Shown here in pieces: positions 6,224 to 11,934 of a stretch of DNA of 13,283 nt. Each line of letters begins with the position of its first letter. Position 1 is the first letter of the stretch. The DNA lies in contig CAZGRL010000099.1 of assembly GCA_964528155.1 (NCBI GenBank), forward strand, positions 1 to 13,283, given 5' to 3'. The translations under genes were made by a program, and so were the position numbers. Source of the stretch: G001797105 sp964528155 (GTDB taxonomy: Bacteria > Chloroflexota > Anaerolineae > Anaerolineales > E44-bin32). Below the pieces are notes generated by a model. The model was given only the letters and a program-made list of their open reading frames with translations. It was not told the origin of the DNA and made no database searches.

Positions 6224-6439
6224 TCACCCGACGTTGCGGGGTTGACTGATGCTGATGGGGCCGCCGGTGCCCGTCATGCCCGCGTCCGAGTCGGTGACGG
6301 GCGCCCCCGACGTCGACGGGGCGGAGGCGGAGACGGGACCGCGGGACGCCCACGACACGAGCCGGCCGGCCAGGTTCCCGCCGATGGCTTGAATCGCGAG
6401 CCACACCCCGACGACTGTCATCGCAACACCGGACAACAT
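6224..6439 (-). CDS. 71-aa single-pass membrane protein
   Basis: The start is the ATG at 6439, six to seven bases after a strong GGGAGG site; an ATG eight codons earlier lies in the hairpin flank and lacks such a site. Residues 3-22 are a hydrophobic helix (SGVAMTVVGVWLAIQAIGG). The remaining two thirds are Gly/Ser/Thr/Pro rich and probably flexible. It is the first gene after the 27-bp-arm hairpin, so its expression may depend on read-through or processing there. Function unknown. Confidence 0.75.
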   Translation of the reverse strand: MLSGVAMTVVGVWLAIQAIGGNLAGRLVSWASRGPVSASAPSTSGAPVTDSDAGMTGTGGPISISQPRNVG

Positions 6440-6454
6440 CGCGCTACCTCCCTT

Positions 6455-6542
6455 TTCTTGCACCGGGGGCCCGCCGGCGGGTCCCTTCGCGGGCCGGCTC
6501 GTGGTCGGCGTTCCGCCCGCCGGAGGGCCCCCGGTGCAAGAA
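6455..6542 (-). terminator. Very large hairpin, 27-bp arms (terminator, processing site or replication structure)
   Basis: Arms at 6455-6481 and 6516-6542 pair at 26 of 27 positions (one mismatch involving base 6524), with a 34-base spacer that itself can fold. The structure begins two bases after the stop of the 144-aa gene and ends just before the ribosome site of the 71-aa gene. It lacks a clear T tract, which is common for terminators in high-GC genomes. Other possible roles are an RNase III site, transcript attenuation, or a single-strand origin used in rolling-circle replication. Confidence 0.6.
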
Positions 6543-6543
6543 C

Positions 6544-6978
6544 TCAGTACGGACTCAGATCGGCCCAGGCGACGACCGCGATCGTATCGCCCGCCACGCC
6601 GGCGTAGCTCACATGGACCCGCTCACCCGGACCGAACCGGACCGGGGCGCCGCCGATGATCTCCGCGGGTGTCGCGGTCGATGCGACCTGAGCGACGAGC
6701 GCGCCGGCGCCGTTACGGATCGTCACCGTGGCAGCCGCCGAGGTCGACACCAGCACCCGGGTCAACGTCACAACGTGACCCAGGGGAACCTCACCGAGCA
6801 GCAGCGTCGCAGACGTCACCCCGACAGGTAGCTCGGCCTCCACCGACCAGCGAGTCGGAACCACAGCCCGAGCCGCGAAGAGCCGTTCGAGGGCCCGGGA
6901 GACTTCGGCGCCGAGCGCATCAGACACCGCCTCAGAAAGCGGCGCGTCGACGTCGATCGAAGTGTCGGAATCGCTCAT
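6544..6978 (-). CDS. 144-aa small structural protein: helical N-terminus and beta domain
   Basis: Residues 1-45 are acidic then helical (DAPLSEAVSDALGAEVSRAL). Residues 47-144 are strand-rich with regular turns (ATLLLGEVPLGHVVTLTRVLV, AATVTIRNGAG, RVHVSYAGVAGDTIAVVAW). The beta part reads like a compact jelly-roll-like or head-fibre domain and is general in style to the 152-aa protein before the spike, though I see no alignable motif. A helical anchor plus beta domain would suit a penton, spike base or decoration protein. The start overlaps the previous gene (ATGA) and the stop abuts the 27-bp-arm hairpin. There is no membrane helix. Confidence 0.65.
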   Translation of the reverse strand: MSDSDTSIDVDAPLSEAVSDALGAEVSRALERLFAARAVVPTRWSVEAELPVGVTSATLLLGEVPLGHVVTLTRVLVSTSAAATVTIRNGAGALVAQVASTATPAEIIGGAPVRFGPGERVHVSYAGVAGDTIAVVAWADLSPY

Positions 6979-7208
6979 GCCGCCAGCCCGCCATCAGGGG
7001 GGATCACACCCGGACACGGGCAGGCGCCCCGAGCACGACACCAGCCGCGCCGGTTGTGATAGGCGGAGGCGTGCAACACCGCGGCGAAGTCCTGAGCGGC
7101 CGCGGCGACCGTCCCGACGCCGGCGTCGGCAACGGGCTCGCCGGCGGGATCACCGGCCGCGACGTCGACCGGCTCACCAGCCGGCTCGACCTGGGTTTCC
7201 TCAGTCAT
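6975..7208 (-). CDS. 77-aa Cys/His-rich small protein
   Basis: The ATG at 7208 follows a good GGGAGG site, so the 11 upstream in-frame codons (Arg rich) are not used. Residues 1-35 are acidic, with a repeated pattern of Pro-Ala-Gly-Glu-Pro-Val. Residues 36-67 carry His46, His51, Cys57, Cys63 and Cys65 (HASAYHNRRGWCRARGACPC), which could bind a metal ion. The family is not recognised. It is the first gene after the 16-bp-arm hairpin and its end overlaps the 144-aa gene by four bases. Confidence 0.68.
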   Translation of the reverse strand: MTEETQVEPAGEPVDVAAGDPAGEPVADAGVGTVAAAAQDFAAVLHASAYHNRRGWCRARGACPCPGVIPPDGGLAA

Positions 7209-7248
7209 AGATCGCCTCCCGCGTCGTCGTCGGAACCACATGATGCGG

Positions 7249-7254
7249 AGTGTA
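7249..7254 (-). promoter_or_regulatory. Possible -10 element TACACT
   Basis: TACACTCCGCA lies four bases after the 16-bp-arm hairpin and 41 bases before the ATG at 7208. It shares 10 of 11 bases with the word at 5748-5738. There is no visible -35 box. Confidence 0.32.
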
Positions 7255-7258
7255 GACG

Positions 7259-7300
7259 CGGCCCCGCCCCGGTGTTCTCCACTCCACCGGGGCGGGGCCG
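7259..7300 (-). terminator. Perfect 16-bp-arm hairpin, likely terminator
   Basis: Arms CGGCCCCGCCCCGGTG (7259-7274) and its exact complement (7285-7300) enclose a 10-base loop. It lies 24 bases after the stop of the 77-aa gene at 7325 and before the next promoter-like box, the expected place for a terminator. No T tract follows on the transcribed strand, as is usual in high-GC bacteria. Confidence 0.65.
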
Positions 7301-7324
7301 ACCTTTGTCGTTCCGATGAGAGCG

Positions 7325-7558
7325 TCAGACGCGGGCCGCCTCGGTCCGCAATCCCTCCACCTCGCGCAGCATCCAGCCGGCCGCCTCGTAGGCGTGATCG
7401 CTCACGTTGAGCACGTCGGACGGGGCCGCCTCAGCCGTCGGCCACGTTTCGAGAATGGCGCCGCGCACGGCGTCGAGGGCGGCCGTCCAGCCGGCCTGCT
7501 GCGCGTCCGAGATCGCCTTTACCTTGTCGAAGTGTCGTTCCGTGTCGTCGCGTTGCAC
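7325..7558 (-). CDS. 77-aa helical protein of unknown function (GTG start)
   Basis: The GTG at 7558 follows AGGAGG (7570-7565) by exactly six bases, the best ribosome site in the window. The frame is open to 7843 but the extra 95 codons lack any such site. The product is helical and acidic (DDTERHFDKVKAISDAQQ, SDHAYEAAGWMLREVEGL), with no membrane helix or Cys. Family unknown. It is the first gene after the long non-coding region and so may be an early or regulatory gene. The shared 12-base leader word lies 13 bases before the start. Confidence 0.75.
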   Translation of the reverse strand: MQRDDTERHFDKVKAISDAQQAGWTAALDAVRGAILETWPTAEAAPSDVLNVSDHAYEAAGWMLREVEGLRTEAARV

Positions 7559-7570
7559 GGGGGTCCTCCT

Positions 7571-7582
7571 GGTGTTGTGGCC
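7571..7582 (-). promoter_or_regulatory. Leader word GGCCACAACACC, copy 2
   Basis: This is an exact copy of the word at 1862-1851. It lies next to the AGGAGG ribosome site of the GTG at 7558. Position relative to the start codon is conserved to within one base, which argues for a shared leader or regulatory role. Confidence 0.4.
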
Positions 7583-7602
7583 TGTCGGGATCAGGTATCG
7601 GC

Positions 7603-7619
7603 AGATCGGCCGCCGATCT
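7603..7619. promoter_or_regulatory. Palindrome AGATCGGC-C-GCCGATCT, operator-like
   Basis: Two perfect 8-base arms with a one-base centre lie 45-61 bases before the GTG at 7558. This is where an operator for a dimeric regulator would be expected. No helix-turn-helix protein is recognised in the window, so the binder could be a host protein, or the site could be chance in GATCGG-rich DNA. Confidence 0.4.
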
Positions 7620-7984
7620 TGAGTCATTCGGCGGCAACCTTCGGGCCGATGGTAGCGGGCCGGCGGACCAGGGCCAGAGAGCGCCCCACAGTATGGGCTA
7701 GGGCGCCCGGGAGCGGGTCGGCGGGCACAGTGAGAGCCGGACGGGGCGACAGGGGCGGAGAGGGCGCCTGTCGGGGTTGTCGTGGGCGCCTGATCGGCCG
7801 GGCCTCGGGTCGGGTCCTGTTCGGTGTTTCGTATGGGGATCAAGTCGAGGCGGGCCGCTGGAGCTCGCGCACACTCAGAGCGCGCATGCCGGCCACGGGG
7901 GGTAAGTGAGGATCACGAATCGCACCGACCGTGGCGCAACGTCGCAGCGGCGACCACGGCGGGTAGTGGCGGTGGTCACTGAGG

Positions 7985-8002
7985 GAAGTGCGGCCGCACT
8001 TC
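7985..8002. repeat. Perfect 18-bp palindrome downstream of rep
   Basis: GAAGTGCGGCCGCACTTC is fully self-complementary and lies 40 bases after the rep stop. It could be a terminator stem, a cruciform extruded for Rep nicking, or a binding site for a dimeric protein. Confidence 0.5.
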
Positions 8003-8041
8003 GGGCCGCGCCGGCCGGTCCCGCCGGCGATGGGGGGGGAA

Positions 8042-8923
8042 CTACACGGCCGCCGGTGCCGCCGGCGCCGTACTTCGCCGGCGCCGGATCGCGCCGAGGG
8101 CCCATCGTTCATCCCACGGCGCGACCTGCCATCGGGCGTACTGGCGGGGCGCCAGTGAAAACTCCACCGTTTCGACGTGCCCGAGGGCGTCGCGGACGTC
8201 TAGCTCCAGGTCGGCCTGGAACGCCTCCCGGTACTCGCGATCGATATCGCAGAGGCGGACGTCGGCGGCGCCGCGCGAGTACGAATAGCGGCGGGCCGAC
8301 AGCGGCCAATGGTCCCGGTCGGCCTGTTTGGTGATGTACTTCAAGACATAGCGAATCGCGGCGTCGGAATCGGTGACCTGTTTGATATCGGCCCATCCGA
8401 ACCCGGCCCGCCACGCGGCCCGCTGGAGACACGGCCGGGTCGCCGGGCAGTAGCAGGGGGACCCGGACCCGCGGCCGGTCGGCAACCCGCGGGCGCGGCG
8501 GCCCCGGTCGCTGCATTTCGGCAGGTAGTCGCCCCACACCAGGGCGTGCACATGGATGCGGCCCCGTTTGGTCGCCTCCAGGACGCGGGCGTATTGGAAC
8601 GTCAGCCCGAGATCGCGGCGGATGATCTGAGCGAAGTGGCGGAATCGTTGCGACGTCGCGATTACGTCGTCGCGCGAGTCGACGGAGGCGGGCACTCCGA
8701 GCGGGTAGGTGAGCGTCAGGAACCGGAGGCGGGAGTGATGCTCGGAGGCGGCGACGGCGACGGCGAGAACGTGGCGGGCGAGCCGCGCCTTGCGGCCCCG
8801 GACGCACACCGGGCATGAGTACCGCTTGCACGAGACGAATACCTCGCGGGGAGTGGTGGAGAGGCCCACCCATTTGTGCAACGTGACGGGGTGCGGGCAG
8901 CGGGTCGGCCAGGCGCCTCCCAT
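8042..8923 (-). CDS. rep: HUH-family rolling-circle replication initiator (Rep)
   Basis: The 293-aa protein should nick one strand at the origin and stay joined to the 5' end to start rolling-circle replication. Motif I is FLTLTYP (68-74), motif II is GRIHVHALVW with the metal-binding His124-Val-His126, and motif III is RYVLKYITK with Tyr192, Lys195 and Tyr196. The two tyrosines three residues apart resemble the phiX174-gpA/PM2-P12 superfamily rather than single-Tyr geminivirus types. A Cys cluster near the N-terminus (Cys32, Cys37, Cys40 in CKRYSCPVCVRGRK) and another (Cys157, Cys159, Cys165) probably bind zinc, as seen in Rep proteins of small phages and plasmids. No helicase domain is present, so a host helicase is needed. 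ATG at 8923 overlaps the preceding stop (TGATG). Confidence 0.93.
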   Translation of the reverse strand: MGGAWPTRCPHPVTLHKWVGLSTTPREVFVSCKRYSCPVCVRGRKARLARHVLAVAVAASEHHSRLRFLTLTYPLGVPASVDSRDDVIATSQRFRHFAQIIRRDLGLTFQYARVLEATKRGRIHVHALVWGDYLPKCSDRGRRARGLPTGRGSGSPCYCPATRPCLQRAAWRAGFGWADIKQVTDSDAAIRYVLKYITKQADRDHWPLSARRYSYSRGAADVRLCDIDREYREAFQADLELDVRDALGHVETVEFSLAPRQYARWQVAPWDERWALGAIRRRRSTAPAAPAAV

Positions 8924-9258
8924 CAGAACAACGTGGTCTGAGCGCGAGCGGCCCGGGCATCGAGGACCCGGGCAGCGAGACGGGCGAGGGACGCCTCCCG
9001 CTCGGCGGGTGTCGACCCGGACGGCTCATCGAACGTCACGACACCGCGGAGGGATCGAGACAGGGCGGCCTCAGCGTCGCGGCACCCGGTGCAGAGGGCC
9101 CGGGGTGATGAGCCGGGCGCGTGGATCGAGTACCACACCCACCATTGAGCGGGGGCGCGGGCATGGGCGGGTGAGCCTTGACAGAGCCCGTGGAGGACGG
9201 GGGCGAGCGGGAGCGGTGGCAACGGCCCCGCGGCGGGTGTGGTATCGTCGGCGGTGAT
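8923..9258 (-). CDS. 111-aa protein upstream of rep, probable ATC start
   Basis: No family is recognised. In this frame there is no ATG or GTG between the upstream stop and residue 30, but an ATC at 9258-9256 follows AAGGAG at normal spacing and gives a natural N-terminus (MTADDTTPAAGPLPPLPL). The alternative is a TTG at 9222 (99 aa) with no proper ribosome site. Features are a Trp-rich patch WWVWYSIHAPG, a Cys-Thr-Gly-Cys pair in ALCTGCRDAEAALSR, and a helical Arg/Ala-rich tail. The stop overlaps the rep start (TGATG), so it is coupled to Rep and may help or limit it. The ribosome site lies in a GNRA-loop hairpin. Confidence 0.6.
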   Translation of the reverse strand: MTADDTTPAAGPLPPLPLAPVLHGLCQGSPAHARAPAQWWVWYSIHAPGSSPRALCTGCRDAEAALSRSLRGVVTFDEPSGSTPAEREASLARLAARVLDARAARAQTTLF

Positions 9259-9274
9259 GTGAAGTCTCCTTCAC
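9259..9274 (-). promoter_or_regulatory. Hairpin with GAGA (GNRA) loop burying the ribosome site before the rep unit
   Basis: GTGAAG-GAGA-CTTCAC is a perfect six-bp stem with a GNRA tetraloop. It ends exactly at the proposed ATC start and contains the GGAG of the ribosome site. As RNA this should hinder initiation unless opened or bound, a layout familiar from translational operators. It would control the 111-aa protein and, through coupling, Rep. Confidence 0.55.
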
Positions 9275-9373
9275 GTTGGGTTCGGCAGGGCGGTCGCCTC
9301 GGCGGCCGCTCTGTTGATTTGTGGCCTCAGTCGGTTTTCAACCCGGGGCCGGCGCCCCGCTCCCTCACCATAG

Positions 9374-10039
9374 TCACCGGCCGATGTACGGCGCGGGGTC
9401 GACGGGGGTGTCGTTGTGGCGAAGCTCGAAGTGCAAATGAGGGTTGCTCGGGATCGCGTTCCCGGTGGCGCCGACGTAGCCGACGACCTGGCCGGCGACC
9501 ACGGCCTCGCCGGCGGTGACCGTCTCGCCGGACAGGTGACAGTAGACCGTGCGCCATCCGTCACCTTGCTCGATCGAGACGCCCCGGCCACACGTCGCGG
9601 ACGCGTTCTCGGTGGCGTATCTCACCGTCCCCGGGCCGATGGCGTAGACCGGCGTGCCGATCGCGGCCGCGATATCGATCCCGGCATGGCTTCGGGCGCC
9701 ACCGTCGCGGGGATCCCCGAACACGGAGATCGTGCGACCCGAGGGAAGCGGATCGGCGAAGCGTCGCGGCGGGCCGGCGCCGCCGGCGGCGTCACTCGCC
9801 GGCGTGACCCATGTGAGCATCGGACCCGACGACGCCGGCGCCGTCTCGCCGCGGTTGAGGAACTTTGCGGCGAGCCACGGCCGGAGGGTTCCGTTTGCGG
9901 CGTTCTGGATCATGATGAGCGCCAGGACGCCCAAGAACACACCGGCGGCGGCCTCCACCTTGCGATTCGGTGGCCCGGCCGCCGCTCGGCGTTGCCGGCG
10001 GGCCGACAATGCCGAGACGGCCGCGGCCGGGACGGTCAT
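9374..10039 (-). CDS. Membrane-anchored M23 (LytM-type) peptidoglycan endopeptidase
   Basis: This 221-aa protein has a basic N-terminus, one membrane helix at about 30-46 and a linker. A C-terminal M23 domain (95-220) then carries all ligand and catalytic motifs: His118 and Asp122 in RSHAGIDIAA, His168 in YCHLS, and His201/His203 in HLHFEL. The family cleaves peptide cross-bridges of peptidoglycan using zinc. With the membrane anchor and its place after two small membrane proteins, it is probably a virion-membrane enzyme that opens the wall during entry, as in PRD1-type phages, rather than the lysis enzyme (an amidase at 1934-2866 fills that role). The start overlaps the previous gene by four bases (ATGA). 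A 115-base gap follows, including a 14-codon frame (MVRERGAGPGLKTD) that I do not call. Confidence 0.93.
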   Translation of the reverse strand: MTVPAAAVSALSARRQRRAAAGPPNRKVEAAAGVFLGVLALIMIQNAANGTLRPWLAAKFLNRGETAPASSGPMLTWVTPASDAAGGAGPPRRFADPLPSGRTISVFGDPRDGGARSHAGIDIAAAIGTPVYAIGPGTVRYATENASATCGRGVSIEQGDGWRTVYCHLSGETVTAGEAVVAGQVVGYVGATGNAIPSNPHLHFELRHNDTPVDPAPYIGR

Positions 10040-10260
10040 GGCGCAGGCGGCGCAGGCGGCGGCGTGTCGGTGCCGTTGATCCGATGGCGTTCCACCATCG
10101 ATCCGAGCGGATAGCCGCCGAGCAGCCCGGCAACCATCCCGATCACACCGATCGCGGCCTCACCGCCGACGACGCCCGTCGTCGCCAGGATCACGACGGC
10201 GCCGAGGACAACACTCGCGACGTAGGCGAGCAACCAGGCGGGCATCGGTTGCTGATTCAT
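10036..10260 (-). CDS. 74-aa two-pass membrane protein (holin-like or virion membrane)
   Basis: The ATG at 10260 overlaps the preceding stop (ATGA at 10260-10257); the 21 codons further upstream are Arg-rich shadow. Two hydrophobic helices at about 8-31 and 35-54 are followed by a charged segment (MVERHRINGTD) and a Pro-rich end. This hairpin topology is seen in class II holins but also in virion proteins of membrane-containing phages. Immediate coupling to the M23 gene fits either. Function not established. Confidence 0.75.
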   Translation of the reverse strand: MNQQPMPAWLLAYVASVVLGAVVILATTGVVGGEAAIGVIGMVAGLLGGYPLGSMVERHRINGTDTPPPAPPAP

Positions 10261-10502
10261 GCCGACCGCGATCGGGACGCGCCGGCGAGCACGGCGACCG
10301 CGGCGACGGTGGCGACGAGCCAAAACGTCGGATCGTTCATCAGGTCCCCCACACTCGCCGGCATCGAGGCCGCGAGCGGGGCGGCGCCCACGTCCGGCGA
10401 CGGGACGGCCTTGCCGGCGTCGACCGCGCCGGATGCGAGCGGCAGCGCCGCCACGTTCCCGGCCGGGTGGCCGCCGTAGATTTCGTCTGCCAAGTAGTTC
10501 AT
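10257..10502 (-). CDS. 81-aa single-pass membrane protein
   Basis: The start at 10502 has a GGAGGG site. Residues 1-55 are soluble and Ala/Gly/Pro rich, beginning MNYLADEIYGGHPAGN. One membrane helix spans about 59-75 (TFWLVATVAAVAVLAGA), and the end is short and basic (SRSRSA). It is the first gene after the hairpin behind the capsid gene. A topology with a large outer part and short inner tail suits a capsid-facing virion membrane protein. No family recognised. Confidence 0.75.
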   Translation of the reverse strand: MNYLADEIYGGHPAGNVAALPLASGAVDAGKAVPSPDVGAAPLAASMPASVGDLMNDPTFWLVATVAAVAVLAGASRSRSA

Positions 10503-10523
10503 CGGGCCCTCCGATCTTGGGGG

Positions 10524-10577
10524 GCCCCGCCGTCCCTCAGGTCCGGCGCCACAACGAGCCGGCGGGGACGGCGGGGC
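10524..10577 (-). terminator. Hairpin directly after the capsid gene
   Basis: Perfect 13-base arms GCCCCGCCGTCCC (10524-10536) and complement (10565-10577) enclose 28 bases. An outer ATCGGG/CCCGAT pair (10501-10506 and 10579-10584) could extend the stem. It lies 10 bases after the capsid stop and before the ribosome site of the next gene. It probably acts as an attenuator or mRNA stabiliser that keeps capsid message above that of downstream genes. Confidence 0.6.
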
Positions 10578-10587
10578 ACCCGATCAC

Positions 10588-11727
10588 TCAGGAATAGAGC
10601 GTTTCCTGGACGGTGTGGACGCGGGCACCGGCGGCGATCGTTGCGCCGGCGCCGACGGTCGGCACGACCCGCAAATCGGTCACACCCGGAATGATGATCA
10701 CGTCCCGCTTCGGGTTCTCATAAAGAAAGTCGAACGCGAGATACGAGTCAGGGAGTGCCTCGGTGTAGTTCTCCACGTTCTCCATCAGCAGGAAGTGCGC
10801 CGGCTGGTAGTCGAGGGGCTTGTCGGCGCCGCCGTACTCGACACGGATCGCGTTGATTTCGTCGGCGTTGATATCGGCCGACAGGTACTCATCGGCCACG
10901 GACCCGGCCGGGGCCGCCTCCGCGACCTGCACCAGCAGCCGATCCAGCTGTCCATTCGTCGGCACCAGGTCGGTGATGATCTCACCGGCCGCCGAGAAGG
11001 GGTGATCGCTCGCGTTGAACCCGTGGAACCGGGTGAGGTCCGGCGTGATCAGTTGCGGCCGGTCACCACCGCCGAGCGGCACCGTGAACACCTTGGCTTG
11101 CAGGTACCAGGTGCCGGTGATCGAGTCGATCGTCGCACCGCCGGCGGCGACGAGCAGATCGGTGGTCACGGCCTGGCGGAGATTGAGCGCGAGCGTCGAG
11201 CTGGACGACTGCGCCCACATGGCACCGATCAGCGACATTTGATCAATGGCGATCGGGACCTCCCACGTCAGCACGAATTCGTTGGCGCCGTCGGCGATCG
11301 CCTGGCCGGCACCGAGCCCGATGGGGACCGTATCCACGGCGTCGTAGGACGCCTGGAATCCGGGGTGCCGCAGCGCCCGGAGGGCGTTGAGGTCTTGACC
11401 CGACACCGACCAGAGGTCGGCTTGCGCGTTGGCGGAGAGCCGCAGCGAATCGAGGAACCCATACGGCCACAGCCCCGTGGTCGTGACCGTCCCGCCGCCG
11501 AGCGTCGTCGTGATGGTGCCGGCGCAAATGATCTTGACCATTGCGATAACACCGACCCGGGGCAGTTCGACGTAGGTGGTTGTGCCCGAGCCGCCGAGCG
11601 CCGCCTCTCGGAAGGTGAAGTCCTTCTTGACGGTCATCTCAAAGAACACGTTCGGGTCGGGGGCGAATGGCACACCCGCGAGGCGGGGGTCATTGGCGAA
11701 AAACGTGGCACCCTTGCCGGCACCCAT
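10588..11727 (-). CDS. Putative double-jelly-roll major capsid protein
   Basis: This 379-aa protein has the length and strand pattern of double-jelly-roll capsid proteins (PRD1 P3 is 394 aa). After a flexible N-terminus come strands with typical spacing: YVELPRVGVIAMVKIICAG, a segment YGFLDSLRLSANAQADLWSVSGQDLNAL matching the 'orienting residues, then SG-x-DL' layout I associate with this family, and a mid-molecule strand pair EVPIAIDQMSLIGAMWAQ. A second similar half runs from about 230 (FHGFNASDHPFSAAGEII, then INADEINAIRVEYGG). The end PDSYLAFDFLYENPKRDVII followed by TDLRVVPTVGAG is a common closing feature. The gene has an excellent AGGAGG site (11738-11733). It is the longest gene, follows the ATPase and two mini-membrane genes, and ends before a hairpin. 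A structure prediction is needed to be certain of the double fold. Confidence 0.8.
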   Translation of the reverse strand: MGAGKGATFFANDPRLAGVPFAPDPNVFFEMTVKKDFTFREAALGGSGTTTYVELPRVGVIAMVKIICAGTITTTLGGGTVTTTGLWPYGFLDSLRLSANAQADLWSVSGQDLNALRALRHPGFQASYDAVDTVPIGLGAGQAIADGANEFVLTWEVPIAIDQMSLIGAMWAQSSSSTLALNLRQAVTTDLLVAAGGATIDSITGTWYLQAKVFTVPLGGGDRPQLITPDLTRFHGFNASDHPFSAAGEIITDLVPTNGQLDRLLVQVAEAAPAGSVADEYLSADINADEINAIRVEYGGADKPLDYQPAHFLLMENVENYTEALPDSYLAFDFLYENPKRDVIIIPGVTDLRVVPTVGAGATIAAGARVHTVQETLYS

Positions 11728-11790
11728 ATTGGCCTCCTGATGGTGGTCCGGGGGAACGGTCGCGAAGGGCGCCGGAGATCGGACTGATTG

Positions 11791-11934
11791 CTAGAGGGAC
11801 GCGGCGAACTCGTTGAGCCCGTCGGGCACCGGCAGCCGGGCCACGAGCACCTTGGTCATGCCGACACCGACGACACCGGCGAGCGCCACCGCGGCCCAAA
11901 AGGCGAGATCGCGGGCGAAGCTGCTAAACCTCAT
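11791..11934 (-). CDS. 47-aa single-pass membrane protein
   Basis: The ATG at 11934 shares a base with the stop of the 39-aa gene (TGATG); the longer upstream frame is a shadow of the ATPase end. Residues 9-32 are hydrophobic (DLAFWAAVALAGVVGVGM). The tail (VARLPVPDGLNEFAASL) is soluble. It sits between ATPase and capsid genes, the location of small virion-membrane proteins in other jelly-roll phages. A 63-base gap follows before the capsid gene, in which no clear promoter is visible. Confidence 0.75.
   Translation of the reverse strand: MRFSSFARDLAFWAAVALAGVVGVGMTKVLVARLPVPDGLNEFAASL

Larger units (their letters stand above)
7559..8041. other. 483-base non-coding control region, candidate replication origin
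   Basis: This is the only long gap. It lies between the rep stop and the 77-aa gene. Open frames here are unsupported. It holds a perfect 18-bp palindrome (7985-8002), overlapping inverted repeats at about 7930-7976 (gaccac/gtggtc and ccgtgg/ccacgg), a GCGCCC/GGGCGC repeat around CACAGTATG (7681-7706), TANNNT-like boxes TACTGT (7693-7688) and TACCAT (7654-7649), and a 17-bp palindrome (7603-7619). Double-strand origins of rolling-circle replicons often lie beside rep with such structures. No nick site can be named from sequence alone. Confidence 0.5.

Noticed and set aside
7559..7843. N-terminal extension of the 77-aa gene at 7325 up to 7843
   Set aside because: The extension is Pro/Gly/Arg low complexity, while an AGGAGG at perfect distance marks the GTG at 7558.
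7840..8112. Minus-strand 90-codon frame spanning the rep end and the non-coding region
   Set aside because: It starts inside rep, has no ribosome site and has a basic low-complexity product.
8109..9029. 306-codon minus-strand frame overlapping rep
   Set aside because: It is rep in a shifted frame; Pro/Arg-rich low-complexity product without motifs, while the rep frame has all HUH motifs.
9326..9370. 14-codon frame MVRERGAGPGLKTD after the M23 gene
   Set aside because: Too short, no ribosome site, no coupling to the next gene.
10615..11787. 390-codon plus-strand open frame across the capsid gene, and other long plus-strand frames (1-789, 793-1614, 12212-12883)
   Set aside because: Antisense shadows typical of high-GC coding DNA. 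Products are Arg/Gly/His rich without domains, no ribosome sites, and they cross real gene boundaries.
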